DNA of 64,000 bases from Demequina lignilytica (GTDB lineage: Bacteria; Actinomycetota; Actinomycetes; Actinomycetales; Demequinaceae), in NCBI RefSeq assembly GCF_030418305.1, contig NZ_JAUHPX010000002.1, positions 124,001 through 188,000 on the forward strand, given 5' to 3'. The first letter of the stretch is position 1. Every line of letters begins with the position of its first letter. A program made the translations under genes and the position numbers. Positions 53,927 through 64,000 of this stretch are shown here, piece after piece. The notes below the pieces were generated by a model. The model did not search any database. It was given only the letters and a program-made list of their open reading frames with translations, and was not told the DNA's origin.

Positions 53927-54847
53927 CTAGAACATCACGGTGGCGAAGGTGCCGACCCGCGCGAGGCCCACCGCCTCGTACGCCCGGATCGCCGCGGGGT
54001 TGAAGTCGTTGACGTAGAGCGACACCGTCGGGGCGATCGATCGCCGCACCGCGTCGATCACGCCGCCGAGGCCCGCGCGGGCGAGCCCGCGCCCGCGCAG
54101 CCGGGGGTGCACCCAGACGCCCTGCAGCTGCGCGACTCCCCCGGCGACGGCGCCGACCTCCGCCTTGAAGACCACCTCGCGCCTGCCGTCGATCGTGCCG
54201 AGCTGCAGGAACGAGCGTCCCGAGCGGACCAGGAAGCGCAGCCGCTCCTCGTAGGCGGCCCTGCCGTGGGCGAGCGGGTCGTAGCCGACCTCGCCGATGA
54301 ACATGTGGACGCACGCGGGCAGCAGCAGGTCGTAGTCGTCGAGCGTGGCGCGGCGCACGGCGTCCAGGGCGAGTCCCGCATCGTCCACCCCCGCGACCCT
54401 CACCGGGGCGCCGGAGATCGCCATCGAGAGCTGGCGCGGGCGGAGCTCCCGCTCCGGTCCCCACCACGGCTCGACCCGGCCCCACAGGTCGAGCACGGTC
54501 TCGGAAGGACCGACGATCGCTGCGGGGCGGGTGAGCCGGCCCACCGCGGCGGCGGCCACCTCGGCGCGCATCGCCTCCGACTCCTCCGACGCGTCCGCGG
54601 GGAGGACCGGGCACAGGTTCGCGCCGTTCCACACGAGCGCGACCAGCTCCGCCCTGAGTCCCGCGCGTCGACGCACCGCCCACATGGAGGTGGGCGTCAC
54701 GCCCGAGTCGCGCGCCATCTCGAGGTGCATCAGCGGCACCACGTTCGCCACCGGGTCGGCCCCGGCGATCTCGAGCGCCTGCGCGAGCTCCCGTCGCTGC
54801 AGGGGCGCCAGCGAGTGCTGCGCGCGCCTGAGCAGCGAGTCGGTCAT
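53927..54847 (-). CDS. DUF4081-containing GNAT acetyltransferase
   Basis: A 306-residue two-domain protein: N-terminal DUF4081 (about 1-130; LRRAQHSLAPLQRRELAQALEIAGADPVANVVPL) and C-terminal GNAT (about 150-306; VWVHPRLRGRGLARAGLGG as the acetyl-CoA loop, LYVNDFNPAAIRAYEAVGL). The equivalent M. tuberculosis gene, Rv2867c, also lies next to gcpE-rip1-dxr. The substrate is unknown. The ATG follows the ispG stop by one base, so it is the last gene of the operon. Confidence 0.9.
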   Translation of the reverse strand: MTDSLLRRAQHSLAPLQRRELAQALEIAGADPVANVVPLMHLEMARDSGVTPTSMWAVRRRAGLRAELVALVWNGANLCPVLPADASEESEAMRAEVAAAAVGRLTRPAAIVGPSETVLDLWGRVEPWWGPERELRPRQLSMAISGAPVRVAGVDDAGLALDAVRRATLDDYDLLLPACVHMFIGEVGYDPLAHGRAAYEERLRFLVRSGRSFLQLGTIDGRREVVFKAEVGAVAGGVAQLQGVWVHPRLRGRGLARAGLGGVIDAVRRSIAPTVSLYVNDFNPAAIRAYEAVGLARVGTFATVMF

Positions 54848-54848
54848 G

Positions 54849-56000
54849 TCAGCTCGGCACCACCAGCGGCGACGCGCCCTCGACGGGCTCCATCGTCTCG
54901 GCGATCTTCATCGCCTCCTCGATGAGCGTCTCCACGATCTGGGACTCCGGCACGGTCTTGATGACCTCGCCCTTCACGAAGATCTGGCCCTTGCCGTTGC
55001 CGGAGGCCACGCCGAGGTCCGCCTCGCGTGCCTCGCCCGGGCCGTTCACCACGCAGCCCATGACGGCGACGCGCAGCGGCACCTCCATGCCCTCGAGCCC
55101 GGCGGTGACCTTCTCCGCGAGCTCGTAGACGTCCACCTGCGCACGCCCGCAGGACGGGCAGGAGACGATCTCGAGCTTGCGAGGCCGCAGGTTGAGCGCC
55201 TGGAGGATCTGGATCCCGACCTTGACCTCCTCGACGGGCGGGGCGGACAGCGACACGCGGATGGTGTCGCCGATGCCCTGCGCGAGGAGCGCGCCGAACG
55301 CGGTCGCGGACTTGATGGTGCCCTGGAACGCGGGACCGGCCTCCGTCACGCCGAGGTGCAGCGGCCAGTCGCCTCGCTCGCTCAGCATCTCGTAGGCGCG
55401 GACCATGACCACCGGGTCGTTGTGCTTGACGGAGATCTTGAAGTCGTGGAAGTCGTGCTCCTCGAACAGGCTCGCCTCCCACACCGCGGACTCGACGAGC
55501 GCCTCCGCCGTGGGCTTGCCGTACTTGTCGAGCAGGCGCTTGTCGAGGGAGCCCGCGTTGACGCCGATGCGGATCGACGTGCCGTGGTCCTTCGCCGCCT
55601 GCGCGATCTCCTTGACCTGGTCGTCGAACCTCTTGATGTTGCCCGGGTTGACGCGCACCGCGGCGCAGCCGGCCTCGATCGCGGCGAACACGTACTTGGG
55701 CTGGAAGTGGATGTCCGCGATCACCGGGATGTTCGACTTGCGCGCGATCGGCGCGAGCGCGTCGGCATCGTCCTGCGTCGGGCAGGCGACGCGGACGATG
55801 TCGCAGCCCGACGCGGTCAGCTCGGCGATCTGCTGCAGCGTCGCGTTCACGTCGTGCGTCTTGGTGGTGCACATCGACTGCACGCTGATGGGCGCGTCGC
55901 CGCCGACGTACACGTCGCCGACCTTGATCTTGCGCGTCCTGCGCCGGGGCGCGAGGACGGGGGCGGGCATGGCGGGCATTCCGAGTCCGATGGCGGTCAC
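54849..56000 (-). CDS. ispG: 4-hydroxy-3-methylbut-2-en-1-yl diphosphate synthase
   Basis: Iron-sulfur enzyme of the MEP isoprenoid pathway that forms HMBPP. The 383-residue protein has the TIM-barrel part ([30 protein letters not shown]) and the cluster cysteines in SCPSCGR and [13 protein letters not shown] 56000 is supported by GATACT six bases upstream, although it closely follows rip1; a TTG-initiated longer form is less likely. dxr, the second enzyme of the pathway, lies two genes upstream. Confidence 0.95.
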   Translation of the reverse strand: MTAIGLGMPAMPAPVLAPRRRTRKIKVGDVYVGGDAPISVQSMCTTKTHDVNATLQQIAELTASGCDIVRVACPTQDDADALAPIARKSNIPVIADIHFQPKYVFAAIEAGCAAVRVNPGNIKRFDDQVKEIAQAAKDHGTSIRIGVNAGSLDKRLLDKYGKPTAEALVESAVWEASLFEEHDFHDFKISVKHNDPVVMVRAYEMLSERGDWPLHLGVTEAGPAFQGTIKSATAFGALLAQGIGDTIRVSLSAPPVEEVKVGIQILQALNLRPRKLEIVSCPSCGRAQVDVYELAEKVTAGLEGMEVPLRVAVMGCVVNGPGEAREADLGVASGNGKGQIFVKGEVIKTVPESQIVETLIEEAMKIAETMEPVEGASPLVVPS

Positions 56001-56006
56001 GGTGTC

Positions 56007-56012
56007 AGTATC
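56007..56012 (-). promoter_or_regulatory. -10 element of leaderless ispG promoter
   Basis: GATACT on the minus strand, six bases before the ispG GTG. It is identical in sequence and spacing to the CapA-like promoter. Confidence 0.55.
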
Positions 56013-56036
56013 TCCCAACGGTCGAGGGCGGACGGA

Positions 56037-57347
56037 TCACACCACGCTGACGGGCGCGACGATGTCCGCGTAGATGAGGACGACGCCCATGACGAGCAGC
56101 AGCGCGAAGACCCCGTACGCGAGGGGCATCATGCGCGCCACGTCCACGGGCGCGGGGCGCGGCAGGCCGCGCACCTTGGCGTAGGCGTTCTTGACGGCCT
56201 GCCACAGCGCCGAGGCGATGTGGCCGCCGTCGAGCGGCACCAACGGGATCATGTTGAAGGCGAAGAGCGCGAGGTTGAGGCCGCCGAGCAGCATGAGCAT
56301 GTCCGCCACGCGCTCGCCGATCGTGTAGCCGGGCGCCTCGAGGGAGGAGATCTCGCCGGCGACCCGGCCCACGCCGACGATCCCCATGACGGAGTCGGTG
56401 GTGCGCTCCTCGAGGCCGACGGCGGCGCGGGCGACGTCCCACACGCGCTGCGGGAGGTGGATCACCACGTCCGCGGTGGTGGCGAGCACCTCGCCCGTGT
56501 ACGCGAGGCCGGCGGTCGCGCTGCGCTCCATCGCGATCTCCGGGTAGATGCCCATGTAGCCGACCGTCTCGGTGACCACGGCGCCGGACGCATCCGTGAC
56601 GACGGCGCCGTCGTCGTCGGTCACGGCGCGCTCCCGCTCCGCGGGGGTGAGGTCGAGCGTCACGGCCTCGCCGTCGCGCAGCACCGTCAGCTCGAGGTCC
56701 TCCCCCGGGCGGGCGCCGACGTACGCGGTGAGGTCCTCCCACTCGGTCATCTCGACGCCGTCGACGGCCGTGATGGTGTCGCCGGCCTGCAGGCCGGACT
56801 GCGAGGCGGGCGACGCCGGGTCGGCCGCGGTGCAGTCGGATGCGCCCACGGCGGGGACGCACGCCGTCACCTGGGAGACGGTGAGGGTCGGCGTGGTCGG
56901 GGTGCCCATGACCGCCATGACGCCGGTGAAGATCAGCACGGCGAGCAGCAGGTTCACGAACGGGCCGCCGAACATCACGATCGCCTTGCGCCACCAGGTC
57001 AGGTGGTAGAAGGCGCGGTGGTCCTCGCCCTCGCGGATCTCCTCGACCGCGGCCTCACGCGTGTCGGCGATGATCCGGGCGATGCGCCCGGTGCCGCGCA
57101 CCGGCTTCACCGCGGTCTCCGGCGGGATCATCCCCACCAGCCTGACGTAGCCGCCGAGGGGGATCGCCTTGACGCCGTACTCCGTCTCCTTGCCGCGGCG
57201 CGACCACAGGGTGGGCCCGAAGCCCACGAAGTACTCGCTCACGCGCACGCCGAACCTCTTCGCCGGGATCATGTGACCCAGCTCGTGCAACGCGATCGAG
57301 ACGAGCAGCCCCACGATCAGGACCGCCCAGCCCAGCACCTCAGCCAT
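56037..57347 (-). CDS. rip1: Site-2 intramembrane metalloprotease Rip1/RseP
   Basis: M50 protease that cleaves membrane-bound anti-sigma factors and other substrates. The 436-residue protein has the zinc site HELGH in the first transmembrane helix, a PDZ domain in the middle (about 180-260, ASQSGLQAGDTITAVDGVEM) and the conserved MIPLVPLDGGH in a later helix (the LDG motif). Four membrane helices are predictable. ATG 57347 has a GGAG site. As its substrates usually include regulators of ECF sigmas, it may link to the clgR promoter noted here (inference). Confidence 0.94.
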   Translation of the reverse strand: MAEVLGWAVLIVGLLVSIALHELGHMIPAKRFGVRVSEYFVGFGPTLWSRRGKETEYGVKAIPLGGYVRLVGMIPPETAVKPVRGTGRIARIIADTREAAVEEIREGEDHRAFYHLTWWRKAIVMFGGPFVNLLLAVLIFTGVMAVMGTPTTPTLTVSQVTACVPAVGASDCTAADPASPASQSGLQAGDTITAVDGVEMTEWEDLTAYVGARPGEDLELTVLRDGEAVTLDLTPAERERAVTDDDGAVVTDASGAVVTETVGYMGIYPEIAMERSATAGLAYTGEVLATTADVVIHLPQRVWDVARAAVGLEERTTDSVMGIVGVGRVAGEISSLEAPGYTIGERVADMLMLLGGLNLALFAFNMIPLVPLDGGHIASALWQAVKNAYAKVRGLPRPAPVDVARMMPLAYGVFALLLVMGVVLIYADIVAPVSVV

Positions 57348-57352
57348 GTCTC

Positions 57353-58525
57353 CTACCTTGCTCCCTGCGCCGCGATCGCGCCACGGGCGCGTTCCCGCGC
57401 CCATCTCTCGGCCTCGTCGACGGCGTCGAGATCGACGGTCGCCGGGGCGTCGTACGCCTCCACAACGCTTCTGACGGTGTCAACGATCCCGAGGAACGGC
57501 AGCATTCCCTCGACGAAGGCCTGCACGCACTCCTCGTTCGCCGCGTTCAGCACGGCCGGGTGGAGGGACGATGCGGCGAGCGCGTCGCGCATGAGACGCA
57601 CCGCCGGGAACGCGACCTCGTCGAGCGGCTCGAACGTCCACGACTGCGCCCGGGTCCAGTCGAGGCGCGGCGCCACGTCGGGCAGGCGGTCGGGCCAGCT
57701 GAGACCGAGCGCGATGGGCAGCCGCATGTCGGGCGGCGACGCCTGCGCGATGGTCGCGCCGTCGACGAACTCGACCATCGAGTGCACGATCGACTGGGGA
57801 TGCACCACCACGTCGATGCGGTCGAGCGGGATCCCGAACAGCAGGTGCGCCTCCGCGACCTCGAGCGCCTTGTTCACCATCGACGCCGAGTTGATGGTGA
57901 CCACGGGCCCCATGTCCCAGTTGGGGTGCGCGAGGGCGTCGGCGGGCGTGACGTCCGCGAGCGAGGCCCGGCTGCGACCCCGGAAGGCGCCGCCCGAGGC
58001 CGTCACCACCAGGCGCCTCACCTCGCCGTGCGATCCCGCGCGCAGGCACTGCGCGAGCGCCGAGTGCTCCGAGTCGACGGGCACGATCTGGTCGGGCCGC
58101 CGCTTCGCTGCTTCGACGAGCGCACCCCCGGCGATCAGCGACTCCTTGTTCGCCAGCGCGAGCGTCGAGCCCGACTCGAGCGCGGCGAGGGTCGGGCGCA
58201 GGCCGACCGAGCCGGTCATGCCGTTGAGCACCACGTCGGCGCCGAGCCGCGCGGCCTCGACCACGGCCGCGGCACCGCCGCGGACGTCCACCCCGGCGAC
58301 TCCCGCATCGTCCAGGCCCGCGCGGACGGCGTCCGCGGCCGACTCGCGGGCGACGGCGACGTAGCGGGGACGATGCGCGATCGCCTGCGCGATCACCGCG
58401 TCGGGGTCCGCTCCCCCGGCCGCGAGCGCGATGACGTCGAAGGCGTCGGGGTGGCGGTCGACGACGTCGAGCGCCTGCGTCCCGATCGAACCGGTCGAGC
58501 CGAGCAGGGCGACGGTGCGGGTCAT
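57353..58525 (-). CDS. dxr: 1-deoxy-D-xylulose 5-phosphate reductoisomerase
   Basis: NADPH-dependent first committed step of the MEP pathway. The 390-residue protein has the dinucleotide motif [25 protein letters not shown], the substrate loop [12 protein letters not shown] and [11 protein letters not shown], and [14 protein letters not shown]. The ATG overlaps the DivIVA-like gene's stop as ATGA. Three GGACGATGCG elements lie inside this gene in two orientations. Confidence 0.96.
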   Translation of the reverse strand: MTRTVALLGSTGSIGTQALDVVDRHPDAFDVIALAAGGADPDAVIAQAIAHRPRYVAVARESAADAVRAGLDDAGVAGVDVRGGAAAVVEAARLGADVVLNGMTGSVGLRPTLAALESGSTLALANKESLIAGGALVEAAKRRPDQIVPVDSEHSALAQCLRAGSHGEVRRLVVTASGGAFRGRSRASLADVTPADALAHPNWDMGPVVTINSASMVNKALEVAEAHLLFGIPLDRIDVVVHPQSIVHSMVEFVDGATIAQASPPDMRLPIALGLSWPDRLPDVAPRLDWTRAQSWTFEPLDEVAFPAVRLMRDALAASSLHPAVLNAANEECVQAFVEGMLPFLGIVDTVRSVVEAYDAPATVDLDAVDEAERWARERARGAIAAQGAR

Positions 58526-59091
58526 CCCTCGTCGACGCCGAGCAGGATGTCGACCATGCGGGCGAGGAACGCGTCCACGGTCGGCTCGTCGTAGGCGCGC
58601 GAGCCGCGGCCGGACTTGAACGTCGCGGACCGGACCTCGTCGGCGGTCAGCGGCGCGCCGCGGTCGAAGAACGAAGTGACGCGCGCGAGCAGCTCGTCGA
58701 CGTCGCTCGCACGGTAGCCGCGTCCCATCCCCGAGGGGTGGGCGAACCGCTCGCCCGCGGGCCGACGCAGCCGCGGGTAGAGGGTCTGGGCCCGGCTCGC
58801 GAGCTCCTGCATCCACGCGTCCTTGCCGTGCTGGCGGACGAACGCGTCGCGCTGCCGGCCCACGAACGCGAGCTCGAGCCGGTCGAGCGCGGAGTCGACC
58901 GCGGCGGTCTGGTAGCCGCCGTGCTTGAGGTCGAACGCCGTCCGCCGCACCTCGAGGGGGCCGAGCGCGGTCTCCGGGGTGCCGGACTGCTCGTACGCGG
59001 CGCGCGCCTTGTCGAAGAACTCCTCGACCTGATGCGGGTGATAGCCCAGCTTCAGCGCTCCGACCTTGGGGAACAGGCTCGTCGTCATCAT
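58522..59091 (-). CDS. DivIVA-domain protein
   Basis: A 189-residue cytoplasmic protein built from two copies of the short DivIVA-associated pair: a GYxxxxVDxxLxxxxxxxD motif ([20 protein letters not shown]; later [18 protein letters not shown]) and a following VRxxxFxxxxxGYDxxxVDxxLxR motif ([18 protein letters not shown]; later [16 protein letters not shown]). It is not full-length DivIVA/Wag31 (no long coiled coil), so it is probably a DivIVA-like adaptor in growth or division (inferred). The first ATG overlaps the rlmN stop; the second ATG (59088) has better spacing from the AAGGAGA site. Confidence 0.85.
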   Translation of the reverse strand: MMTTSLFPKVGALKLGYHPHQVEEFFDKARAAYEQSGTPETALGPLEVRRTAFDLKHGGYQTAAVDSALDRLELAFVGRQRDAFVRQHGKDAWMQELASRAQTLYPRLRRPAGERFAHPSGMGRGYRASDVDELLARVTSFFDRGAPLTADEVRSATFKSGRGSRAYDEPTVDAFLARMVDILLGVDEG

Positions 59092-60200
59092 CTCTCCTTG
59101 ATCGCCAGCTGCCCGCAGGCGCCATCGATGTCGCTTCCCCGAGTATCCCTGATGGTGGTCGGAATCCCGTGCATTCGGAGGATGCGGACGAACTCCTGCT
59201 CGACCTTCGGGTCCGACGCGGTCCACTTCGAGCCGGGCGTCGGGTTGAGCGGGATGGGGTTGACGTGGACCCAGCCGTCGCCGCGGGCGGTGAGCTTCTG
59301 CGCGAGGAGCTCGGCGCGGTGGGCGTGGTCGTTGATGTCGCGGATGAGCGCGTACTCGATGCTCACGCGGCGTCCGGTGGCGTCGAAGTAGCGGCGTGCG
59401 GCGTCGAGCGCCTCGTCGACCTTCCAGCGCGCGTTGATCGGCACCAGCTCGTCGCGGAGCTCGTCGTCCGGGGCGTGGAGGCTGAGCGCGAGGGTGACGG
59501 GGATACCCTCGGCCGCGAGGCGGTCGATGCCCGTCACCAGGCCCACCGTCGACACCGTGACGTGGCGCGCGGACAGGCCGAAGCCCTCCGGCGGCGGGCT
59601 CGTGAGCGCGCGCACCGCGGTGATGACGGCGGCGTAGTTGGCGAGCGGCTCGCCCATGCCCATGAACACCACGTTCGACAGGCGCACGGGGTCGCCGCCC
59701 AGCTCGCCGTCGCGGGCCTGCTTGGCGGCGAGGCGCACCTGCTCGACGATCTCGCCGGCGGACAGGTTCCGCGTGAGGCCCATCTGGCCGGTCGCGCAGA
59801 ACGGGCAGGCCATGCCGCAGCCGGCCTGGCTCGTGACGCACAGGGTCGCGCGGTCGGGGTACTTCATCAGCACCGACTCGACCTTGGCGTTGTCGATGAG
59901 GTTCCACAGCGTCTTGACCGTCTCTCCGCCGTCGGCGGCGAGGGAGGTGACCTTGGTCAGGAGCGGCGGGAACAGCTCGGCGGCCAGGTCCTCGCGCGCG
60001 GCCGCGGGCAGGTCCGTCATGTCGTCCGCCTCGACCGTGAGGTGGTCGTAGTAGTGCGTCGCGAGCTGCTTGGCGCGGAACTTGGGCTGCCCGAGCTGGG
60101 CGAGCGCCTCGACACGCTCGGCGGCGTCGAGGTCGGCGAAGTGGCGCGGCGGCTTGCCGCGACGCGGGGCGAGCATGGGGAGCAGAGGATGCTGGGTCAT
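59088..60200 (-). CDS. rlmN: Dual-specificity RNA methyltransferase RlmN
   Basis: Radical-SAM enzyme methylating A2503 of 23S rRNA and A37 of tRNAs. The 370-residue protein has the cluster motif [20 protein letters not shown] and STVGL, and the C-terminal catalytic Cys in [10 protein letters not shown]. The ATG overlaps the cdsA stop by four bases. The same neighbours (cdsA, frr, pyrH) flank Rv2880c. Confidence 0.95.
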   Translation of the reverse strand: MTQHPLLPMLAPRRGKPPRHFADLDAAERVEALAQLGQPKFRAKQLATHYYDHLTVEADDMTDLPAAAREDLAAELFPPLLTKVTSLAADGGETVKTLWNLIDNAKVESVLMKYPDRATLCVTSQAGCGMACPFCATGQMGLTRNLSAGEIVEQVRLAAKQARDGELGGDPVRLSNVVFMGMGEPLANYAAVITAVRALTSPPPEGFGLSARHVTVSTVGLVTGIDRLAAEGIPVTLALSLHAPDDELRDELVPINARWKVDEALDAARRYFDATGRRVSIEYALIRDINDHAHRAELLAQKLTARGDGWVHVNPIPLNPTPGSKWTASDPKVEQEFVRILRMHGIPTTIRDTRGSDIDGACGQLAIKER

Positions 60201-61333
60201 CGGGTTCCGATCAGCAGGGCGAAGACGATGTACGCGACGGCGGCGGCGGGCAGGAGCGAGTCGAGCCTGTCCAGGATGCCCCCATGGCCGGGGATCGCGC
60301 TCGACATGTCCTTCACGGCGATGTCGCGCTTGAGGGCGGACTCGGCCAGGTCGCCGAGCACGGCGGCGACCACGCAGGCCGCACCGACGGCCGCGCCGAG
60401 CCACCAGCGCCCGTCGAACAGGTAGAAGCTCAGGACGGCGGAGCCGATGATGCCGAAGGCGGCACCGCCGATCGCGCCCTCCCAGGTCTTCTTGGGGCTG
60501 ACGCGCGGCGCGAGCTTGCGGCGGCCGAACAGCATCCCGGTGAACAGCGCGAAGGTGTCGTTGAGGACCACCGCGACGATCACGACGAGCACACGGCGCC
60601 AGCCGTCGTCGGCGAGCTCGAGCAGCACCAGGAAGGACGCGAGGAACGGGATCCACGCGAGGGTGAAGATGCCGACCAGGGAGTCCGCGAGCGTGTTCTC
60701 CACACGGTCGTCGACGATCCGCCAGGCGATCACGCCGGCGCAGGCGACCAGCAGCGCGACCACGAGGCCCTCGCCGCGCCCGAACACGGTCGCGACGCCC
60801 ATCCCGAGCGTCGCCAGCAGCACCGGCACCACGGACACGTGGAGACCGAGCCGGCCGAGCGCGTGCCGCCACTCGAGCACGGCGGCCACCGCGAAGGCGT
60901 ACACCACGGCGGTGAACACCAGGGGGTGGTAGATCGCGGCGGCGATCGCGCCGACGCCGAGCACGACCCCCGTCGCGGTCGCGAGCCACAGGTTGCGGCC
61001 CGCGCGCGGGGGCGCCGGCACCGGCAAGGCCTCCGTGGACGGGACGTCGAGGTCCACGGGGTCGACCGCATCGTCCTCGCCCGCCCGGTGCGGCGCCTCG
61101 GCCGCGACGGCCGCGGCCACGCGCGCGGACACCTGCTCGGCGGCGTGCGCGACCGGAGCGGTCTCGGGGGCGTGCTCGACGGCCGCGTCGGCGGGCGGCA
61201 GCGGCTCGAGCTCGACCTCCGCGTGCCCCGCCGGGGTCACCTGGGTCACCGGCGCGAAGGGGCTGCCGTCGGAGACGACAGGGGCGTCCTCCGGGGTGGG
61301 GGGATCCGCCTGGCGGCGGCGTCCCCACCTCAT
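60197..61333 (-). CDS. cdsA: Phosphatidate cytidylyltransferase
   Basis: Makes CDP-diacylglycerol, the precursor used by PgsA. The 378-residue membrane protein has an unusually long N-terminal hydrophilic region (about 1-110, Ala/Pro/Glu/Val-rich) before seven to eight membrane helices, and the complete CDS signature with [12 protein letters not shown] and [12 protein letters not shown]. The long N-terminal extension is seen in many actinobacterial CdsA but its role is unknown. ATG 61333 follows the frr stop by 31 bases. Confidence 0.92.
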   Translation of the reverse strand: MRWGRRRQADPPTPEDAPVVSDGSPFAPVTQVTPAGHAEVELEPLPPADAAVEHAPETAPVAHAAEQVSARVAAAVAAEAPHRAGEDDAVDPVDLDVPSTEALPVPAPPRAGRNLWLATATGVVLGVGAIAAAIYHPLVFTAVVYAFAVAAVLEWRHALGRLGLHVSVVPVLLATLGMGVATVFGRGEGLVVALLVACAGVIAWRIVDDRVENTLADSLVGIFTLAWIPFLASFLVLLELADDGWRRVLVVIVAVVLNDTFALFTGMLFGRRKLAPRVSPKKTWEGAIGGAAFGIIGSAVLSFYLFDGRWWLGAAVGAACVVAAVLGDLAESALKRDIAVKDMSSAIPGHGGILDRLDSLLPAAAVAYIVFALLIGTR

Positions 61334-61364
61334 CGGACGCCCTGACGTGAGGTCGTGACCGTCA

Positions 61365-61922
61365 TCAGACCTCGAGCAGCTCGCTCTCCTTGTGCGCGAG
61401 GAGCGCGTCGATCGCGTCGACGTGCTTCTTGGTGAGGGCGTCGAGCTCCTTCTCGGCGCGCGCGCCCTCGTCCTCACCCACCTCGCCGTCCTTGACGGAG
61501 GCGTCGATCAGATCCTTGGCCTTGCGGCGCATGTTGCGGAGCGTCACGCGGGACTCCTCCGCCTTGGACTTCGCGAGCTTGACGTAGTCGCGGCGGCGCT
61601 CCTCCGTGAGCTGCGGGAGGTTGACGCGCAGCACCTTGCCGTCGTCCGTGGGGTTCACCCCGAGGTCCGAGTTCCGCAGCGCGGTCTCGATCTCCTTCTT
61701 GGCGCTCACGTCGTAGGGCGAGATCACCACGGAGCGCGCCTCGACCACCTGGATGGAGGCGAGCTGCTGCAGCGGGGTGGGGGCGCCGTAGTAGTCGACG
61801 GCGATGTTCGCGAACATCGCCGAGGACGCCTGCCCGGTGCGGATGGACGCGAAGTTGCTCTTCGCGACCTCCACCGCGTTGTCCATGTTCTCCTCGGCCT
61901 CGAGGAGGATCATCTCAGTCAC
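61365..61922 (-). CDS. frr: Ribosome recycling factor
   Basis: Releases ribosomes after termination together with EF-G. The 185-residue length and motifs ([43 protein letters not shown]) are canonical. The GTG start has an AAGGAG site. It lies 25 bases after pyrH. Confidence 0.96.
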   Translation of the reverse strand: MTEMILLEAEENMDNAVEVAKSNFASIRTGQASSAMFANIAVDYYGAPTPLQQLASIQVVEARSVVISPYDVSAKKEIETALRNSDLGVNPTDDGKVLRVNLPQLTEERRRDYVKLAKSKAEESRVTLRNMRRKAKDLIDASVKDGEVGEDEGARAEKELDALTKKHVDAIDALLAHKESELLEV

Positions 61923-61947
61923 GCAAGTCTCCTTAAGAGGGACGGGC

Positions 61948-62694
61948 TCACGCCGTCACCCGGGTTCCAATCCTCTCACCCAGCAGGGCGCGAGTCACAT
62001 TTCCAGGCGTGTCGAGGCCGAACACCTGCATGGGCATCCGGTTGTCCATCGCGAGGGAGAACGCCGCGGCGTCCATGACGGCGAGACGCTTCTGCAGCGC
62101 CTCGGCGTAGGTGACGTGCTCCAGGCGCTCCGCGTCGGGGTCCTTGCGCGGGTCGGCGGTGTAGACCGCGTCGACTCCGTTCTTGCCCATCAGCACCTCG
62201 GAGCAGCGGGTCTCGAGGGCGCGCTGGAGGGAGACGGTGTCGGTCGAGAAGTAGGGCATGCCGGCGCCCGCGCCGAAGATCACCACGCGGCCCTTCTCCA
62301 TGTGACGGATGGCGCGCAGCGGCAGGTAGGACTCCGCGACCTGGCCCATGGTGATGGCGGTCTGGACGCGGGTGGTGACGCCCGCCTGCTCGAGGAAGTC
62401 CTGGAGGGCGAGGGCGTTCATGACGGTGCCCAGCATGCCCATGTAGTCGGCGCGCGAGCGCTCCATGCCCCGCTCGGACAGCTCGGCGCCGCGGAAGAAG
62501 TTGCCGCCGCCGACCACGACCGCGACCTGCACGCCCTGGTGGACGGCGTCCGCGATCTCGCGCGCCACGCGGCTCACGACGTCCGGGTCGAGGCCGAGCT
62601 GGCCCCCGCCGAACATCTCGCCGGAGAGCTTGAGAAGCACGCGGCGCGCCGCCTGGGGCTCCGTGCCCGGGATCAGATCGCTGGTCTCGGTCAC
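61948..62694 (-). CDS. pyrH: UMP kinase
   Basis: Phosphorylates UMP to UDP. The 248-residue protein is of the amino-acid-kinase fold with [37 protein letters not shown] region and [16 protein letters not shown]. The GTG start follows a CAGGAGGA site. The order rpsB-tsf-pyrH-frr is the general bacterial one. Confidence 0.96.
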   Translation of the reverse strand: MTETSDLIPGTEPQAARRVLLKLSGEMFGGGQLGLDPDVVSRVAREIADAVHQGVQVAVVVGGGNFFRGAELSERGMERSRADYMGMLGTVMNALALQDFLEQAGVTTRVQTAITMGQVAESYLPLRAIRHMEKGRVVIFGAGAGMPYFSTDTVSLQRALETRCSEVLMGKNGVDAVYTADPRKDPDAERLEHVTYAEALQKRLAVMDAAAFSLAMDNRMPMQVFGLDTPGNVTRALLGERIGTRVTA

Positions 62695-62748
62695 GGAATC
62701 CTCCTGACGGCGCGCCGCGCCTTGGTCATCTATGGGTGAAGCTGGGTC

Positions 62749-63588
62749 CTAGGCTCCCACACGGAAGCGCGCGAAGGAAACGAGCGCGCCACCCGTGGCG
62801 TCCACGACCTTGCCGACCGTGGTCTTGGGGTCCTTGGCGAACGCCTGCTCGACGAGCACGTTCTCCTTGAACCAGCCGTTGAGGCGGCCCTCGACGATCT
62901 TCGGCAGCGCGGCCTCGGGCTTGCCCTCCGCACGCGACACCTCCTCGGCGACGCGACGCTCGTTCTCCACGACGTCCGCCGGAGCGTCCTCACGGGTGAG
63001 GTACGCGGGCGAGTACGCCGCGGTGTGCATCGCGACGTCCTTGGCCACCGAGGCGGCCTTGGCGTCCGAGCCCACGAGGACGCCCACCTGGGCGGGCAGG
63101 TCCTTGTTGGTGCGGTGGAGGTACTCGGTCACGACCGGGGCCTCGACGCGCGCCACGCGGCGCAGCACGACCTTCTCGCCGAGCGTGCCGGCGGCCTCGT
63201 CGATGAACGCCTGGACGGTCTTGCCGTCGATGTCGGCGGCCAGCGCGGCCTCGGCCGAGTCGGCGCCGGCCGCGGCCGCCGCGTCGAGCACGGCGTTCGC
63301 GAGCGTGATGAACTTGTCGTTCTTCGCGACGAAGTCGGTCTCCGAGTTGAGCTCGAGCAGGGTGCCGACCTGAGCGCCCTCGTCACCCTCGATCTTGGTG
63401 ATGACGAGGCCCTCGGAGGCCGCGCGGCCCTCGCGCTTCGCGACGCCCTTCAGGCCCTTGATGCGCAGGATCTCGACGGCCTTCTCCTGGTCGCCGTCCG
63501 CCTCGTCGAGCGCCTTCTTGACGTCGAGCATGCCGGCGCCGGTGCGCTCGCGGAGCGCCTGGATGTCGGCAACGGTGTAGTTGGCCAT
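62749..63588 (-). CDS. tsf: Translation elongation factor Ts
   Basis: Nucleotide exchange factor for EF-Tu. The 279-residue protein has the N-terminal module VADIQALRERTGAGMLDVKKAL, the signature RIKGLKGVAKREGR, and TDFVAKNDKF. The ATG follows the rpsB stop by 11 bases, with an AAGGACCCC-like weak site. The 54-base gap to pyrH contains only a small GC palindrome. Confidence 0.97.
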   Translation of the reverse strand: MANYTVADIQALRERTGAGMLDVKKALDEADGDQEKAVEILRIKGLKGVAKREGRAASEGLVITKIEGDEGAQVGTLLELNSETDFVAKNDKFITLANAVLDAAAAAGADSAEAALAADIDGKTVQAFIDEAAGTLGEKVVLRRVARVEAPVVTEYLHRTNKDLPAQVGVLVGSDAKAASVAKDVAMHTAAYSPAYLTREDAPADVVENERRVAEEVSRAEGKPEAALPKIVEGRLNGWFKENVLVEQAFAKDPKTTVGKVVDATGGALVSFARFRVGA

Positions 63589-63599
63589 GTGAGGGGTCC

Positions 63600-64000
63600 T
63601 TACTTCTCGTCGGCCGCGACCACGGGGGTCTCGGCGTCAGCGGTGGTCTCGGCGGGGGCCTCGGCAGCCTCGGCGGCGGGCGCCTCGGCGGCCTTCTCCT
63701 CGGCCTTCGCGCCGTCCAGGAGCTCCTGCTCCCACTCGGCGAGGGGCTCCTCGCCCGCCTCGGCCTCGGCGCCGGTGGCGGCCGAGCCCGAGTGACGCAG
63801 GCGGATGCCCTCCGCGACGGCGTCGGCGATCACGCGGGTGAGCAGGCCCACCGAGCGGATGGCGTCGTCGTTGCCGGGGATGCCGTAGGCGACCTGGTCC
63901 GGGTCGCAGTTCGAGTCGAGGATGCCGACGACCGGGACGCCGAGCTTCTTCGCCTCGTCGACCGCGAGGTGCTCCTTGTTGGTGTCGACGATCCACACGA
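63600..64000 (-). CDS. rpsB: 30S ribosomal protein S2 (5' end outside window)
   Basis: Only the C-terminal part (about 133 codons) is inside the window; the start lies beyond base 64000. [45 protein letters not shown] and [15 protein letters not shown] are S2 signatures. It ends in an Ala/Glu-rich acidic tail of about 70 residues, common in actinobacterial S2. Confidence 0.95.
   Translation of the reverse strand, partial: VWIVDTNKEHLAVDEAKKLGVPVVGILDSNCDPDQVAYGIPGNDDAIRSVGLLTRVIADAVAEGIRLRHSGSAATGAEAEAGEEPLAEWEQELLDGAKAEEKAAEAPAAEAAEAPAETTADAETPVVAADEK

Overview
The window is a 64 kb stretch of very GC-rich, densely packed chromosome from an actinobacterium. The gene order closely follows the conserved actinobacterial core segment that in Mycobacterium tuberculosis runs from about Rv2718c (nrdR) to Rv2890c (rpsB). 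RNase Y next to recA/recX, a GluABCD-type amino-acid importer and an SLH-domain surface protein suggest a Micrococcales member (Cellulomonas/Demequina-like). That family-level placement is inference. I see no tRNA, rRNA, CRISPR array, insertion sequence or prophage. Coding density is about 95%, and the only gap above 300 bases is the rpsO-pnp intergenic region.

Layout. 1-9.9 kb: the end of a HelD/HelR-like RNA polymerase helicase, a membrane-anchored metzincin protease, serA, nrdR, the SOS pair yneA/chiZ-like LysM gene and lexA, dinG-hflX, an RsmC-like methyltransferase and a YdeI-family protein. 9.9-18.2 kb: a long minus-strand run pgsA-cinA-clgR-DUF3046, then recA-recX-rny-miaB-miaA-dapF. 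18.3-27.2 kb: a CapA-like phosphoesterase, a PAS-GGDEF-EAL protein overlapping ftsK, RNase J and dapA. 27.4-32.9 kb: a secreted protein of unknown function, thyA-folA-GNAT-azlC-azlD and more acetyltransferases. 32.9-38 kb: dapB, an M16 protease, pnp and rpsO. 38-41.6 kb: gluABCD. 41.7-48.7 kb: rimP-nusA-ylxR-infB-rbfA-truB-ribF. 48.8-54.8 kb: a lipoprotein, proS, a glycerophosphodiesterase, an SLH protein and a DUF4081-GNAT protein. 54.8-64 kb: rpsB-tsf-pyrH-frr-cdsA-rlmN-DivIVA-dxr-rip1-ispG.

How it works together. The window holds much of the translation and RNA-turnover core (IF2, RbfA, NusA, EF-Ts, RRF, S2, S15, PNPase, RNase J, RNase Y), lysine/peptidoglycan precursor genes (dapA, dapB, dapF), isoprenoid genes (dxr, ispG), phospholipid genes (cdsA, pgsA) and a coherent DNA-damage module. 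LexA boxes sit before lexA, the divergent LysM division-inhibitor gene and recA. recA also has a candidate PafBC-type second promoter, and clgR has a candidate extracytoplasmic sigma promoter.

Two window-wide patterns stand out. First, about 16 genes carry an A-n-n-n-T type -10 element exactly 6 or 7 bases before the start codon, the signature of leaderless transcription; this also fixes many starts. Second, the 10-mer GGACGATGCG occurs 21 times on the two strands together. It is read in several codon frames and is over-represented between genes, often just upstream of the leaderless promoters. I do not recognise this element, and it is the best candidate here for something undescribed.
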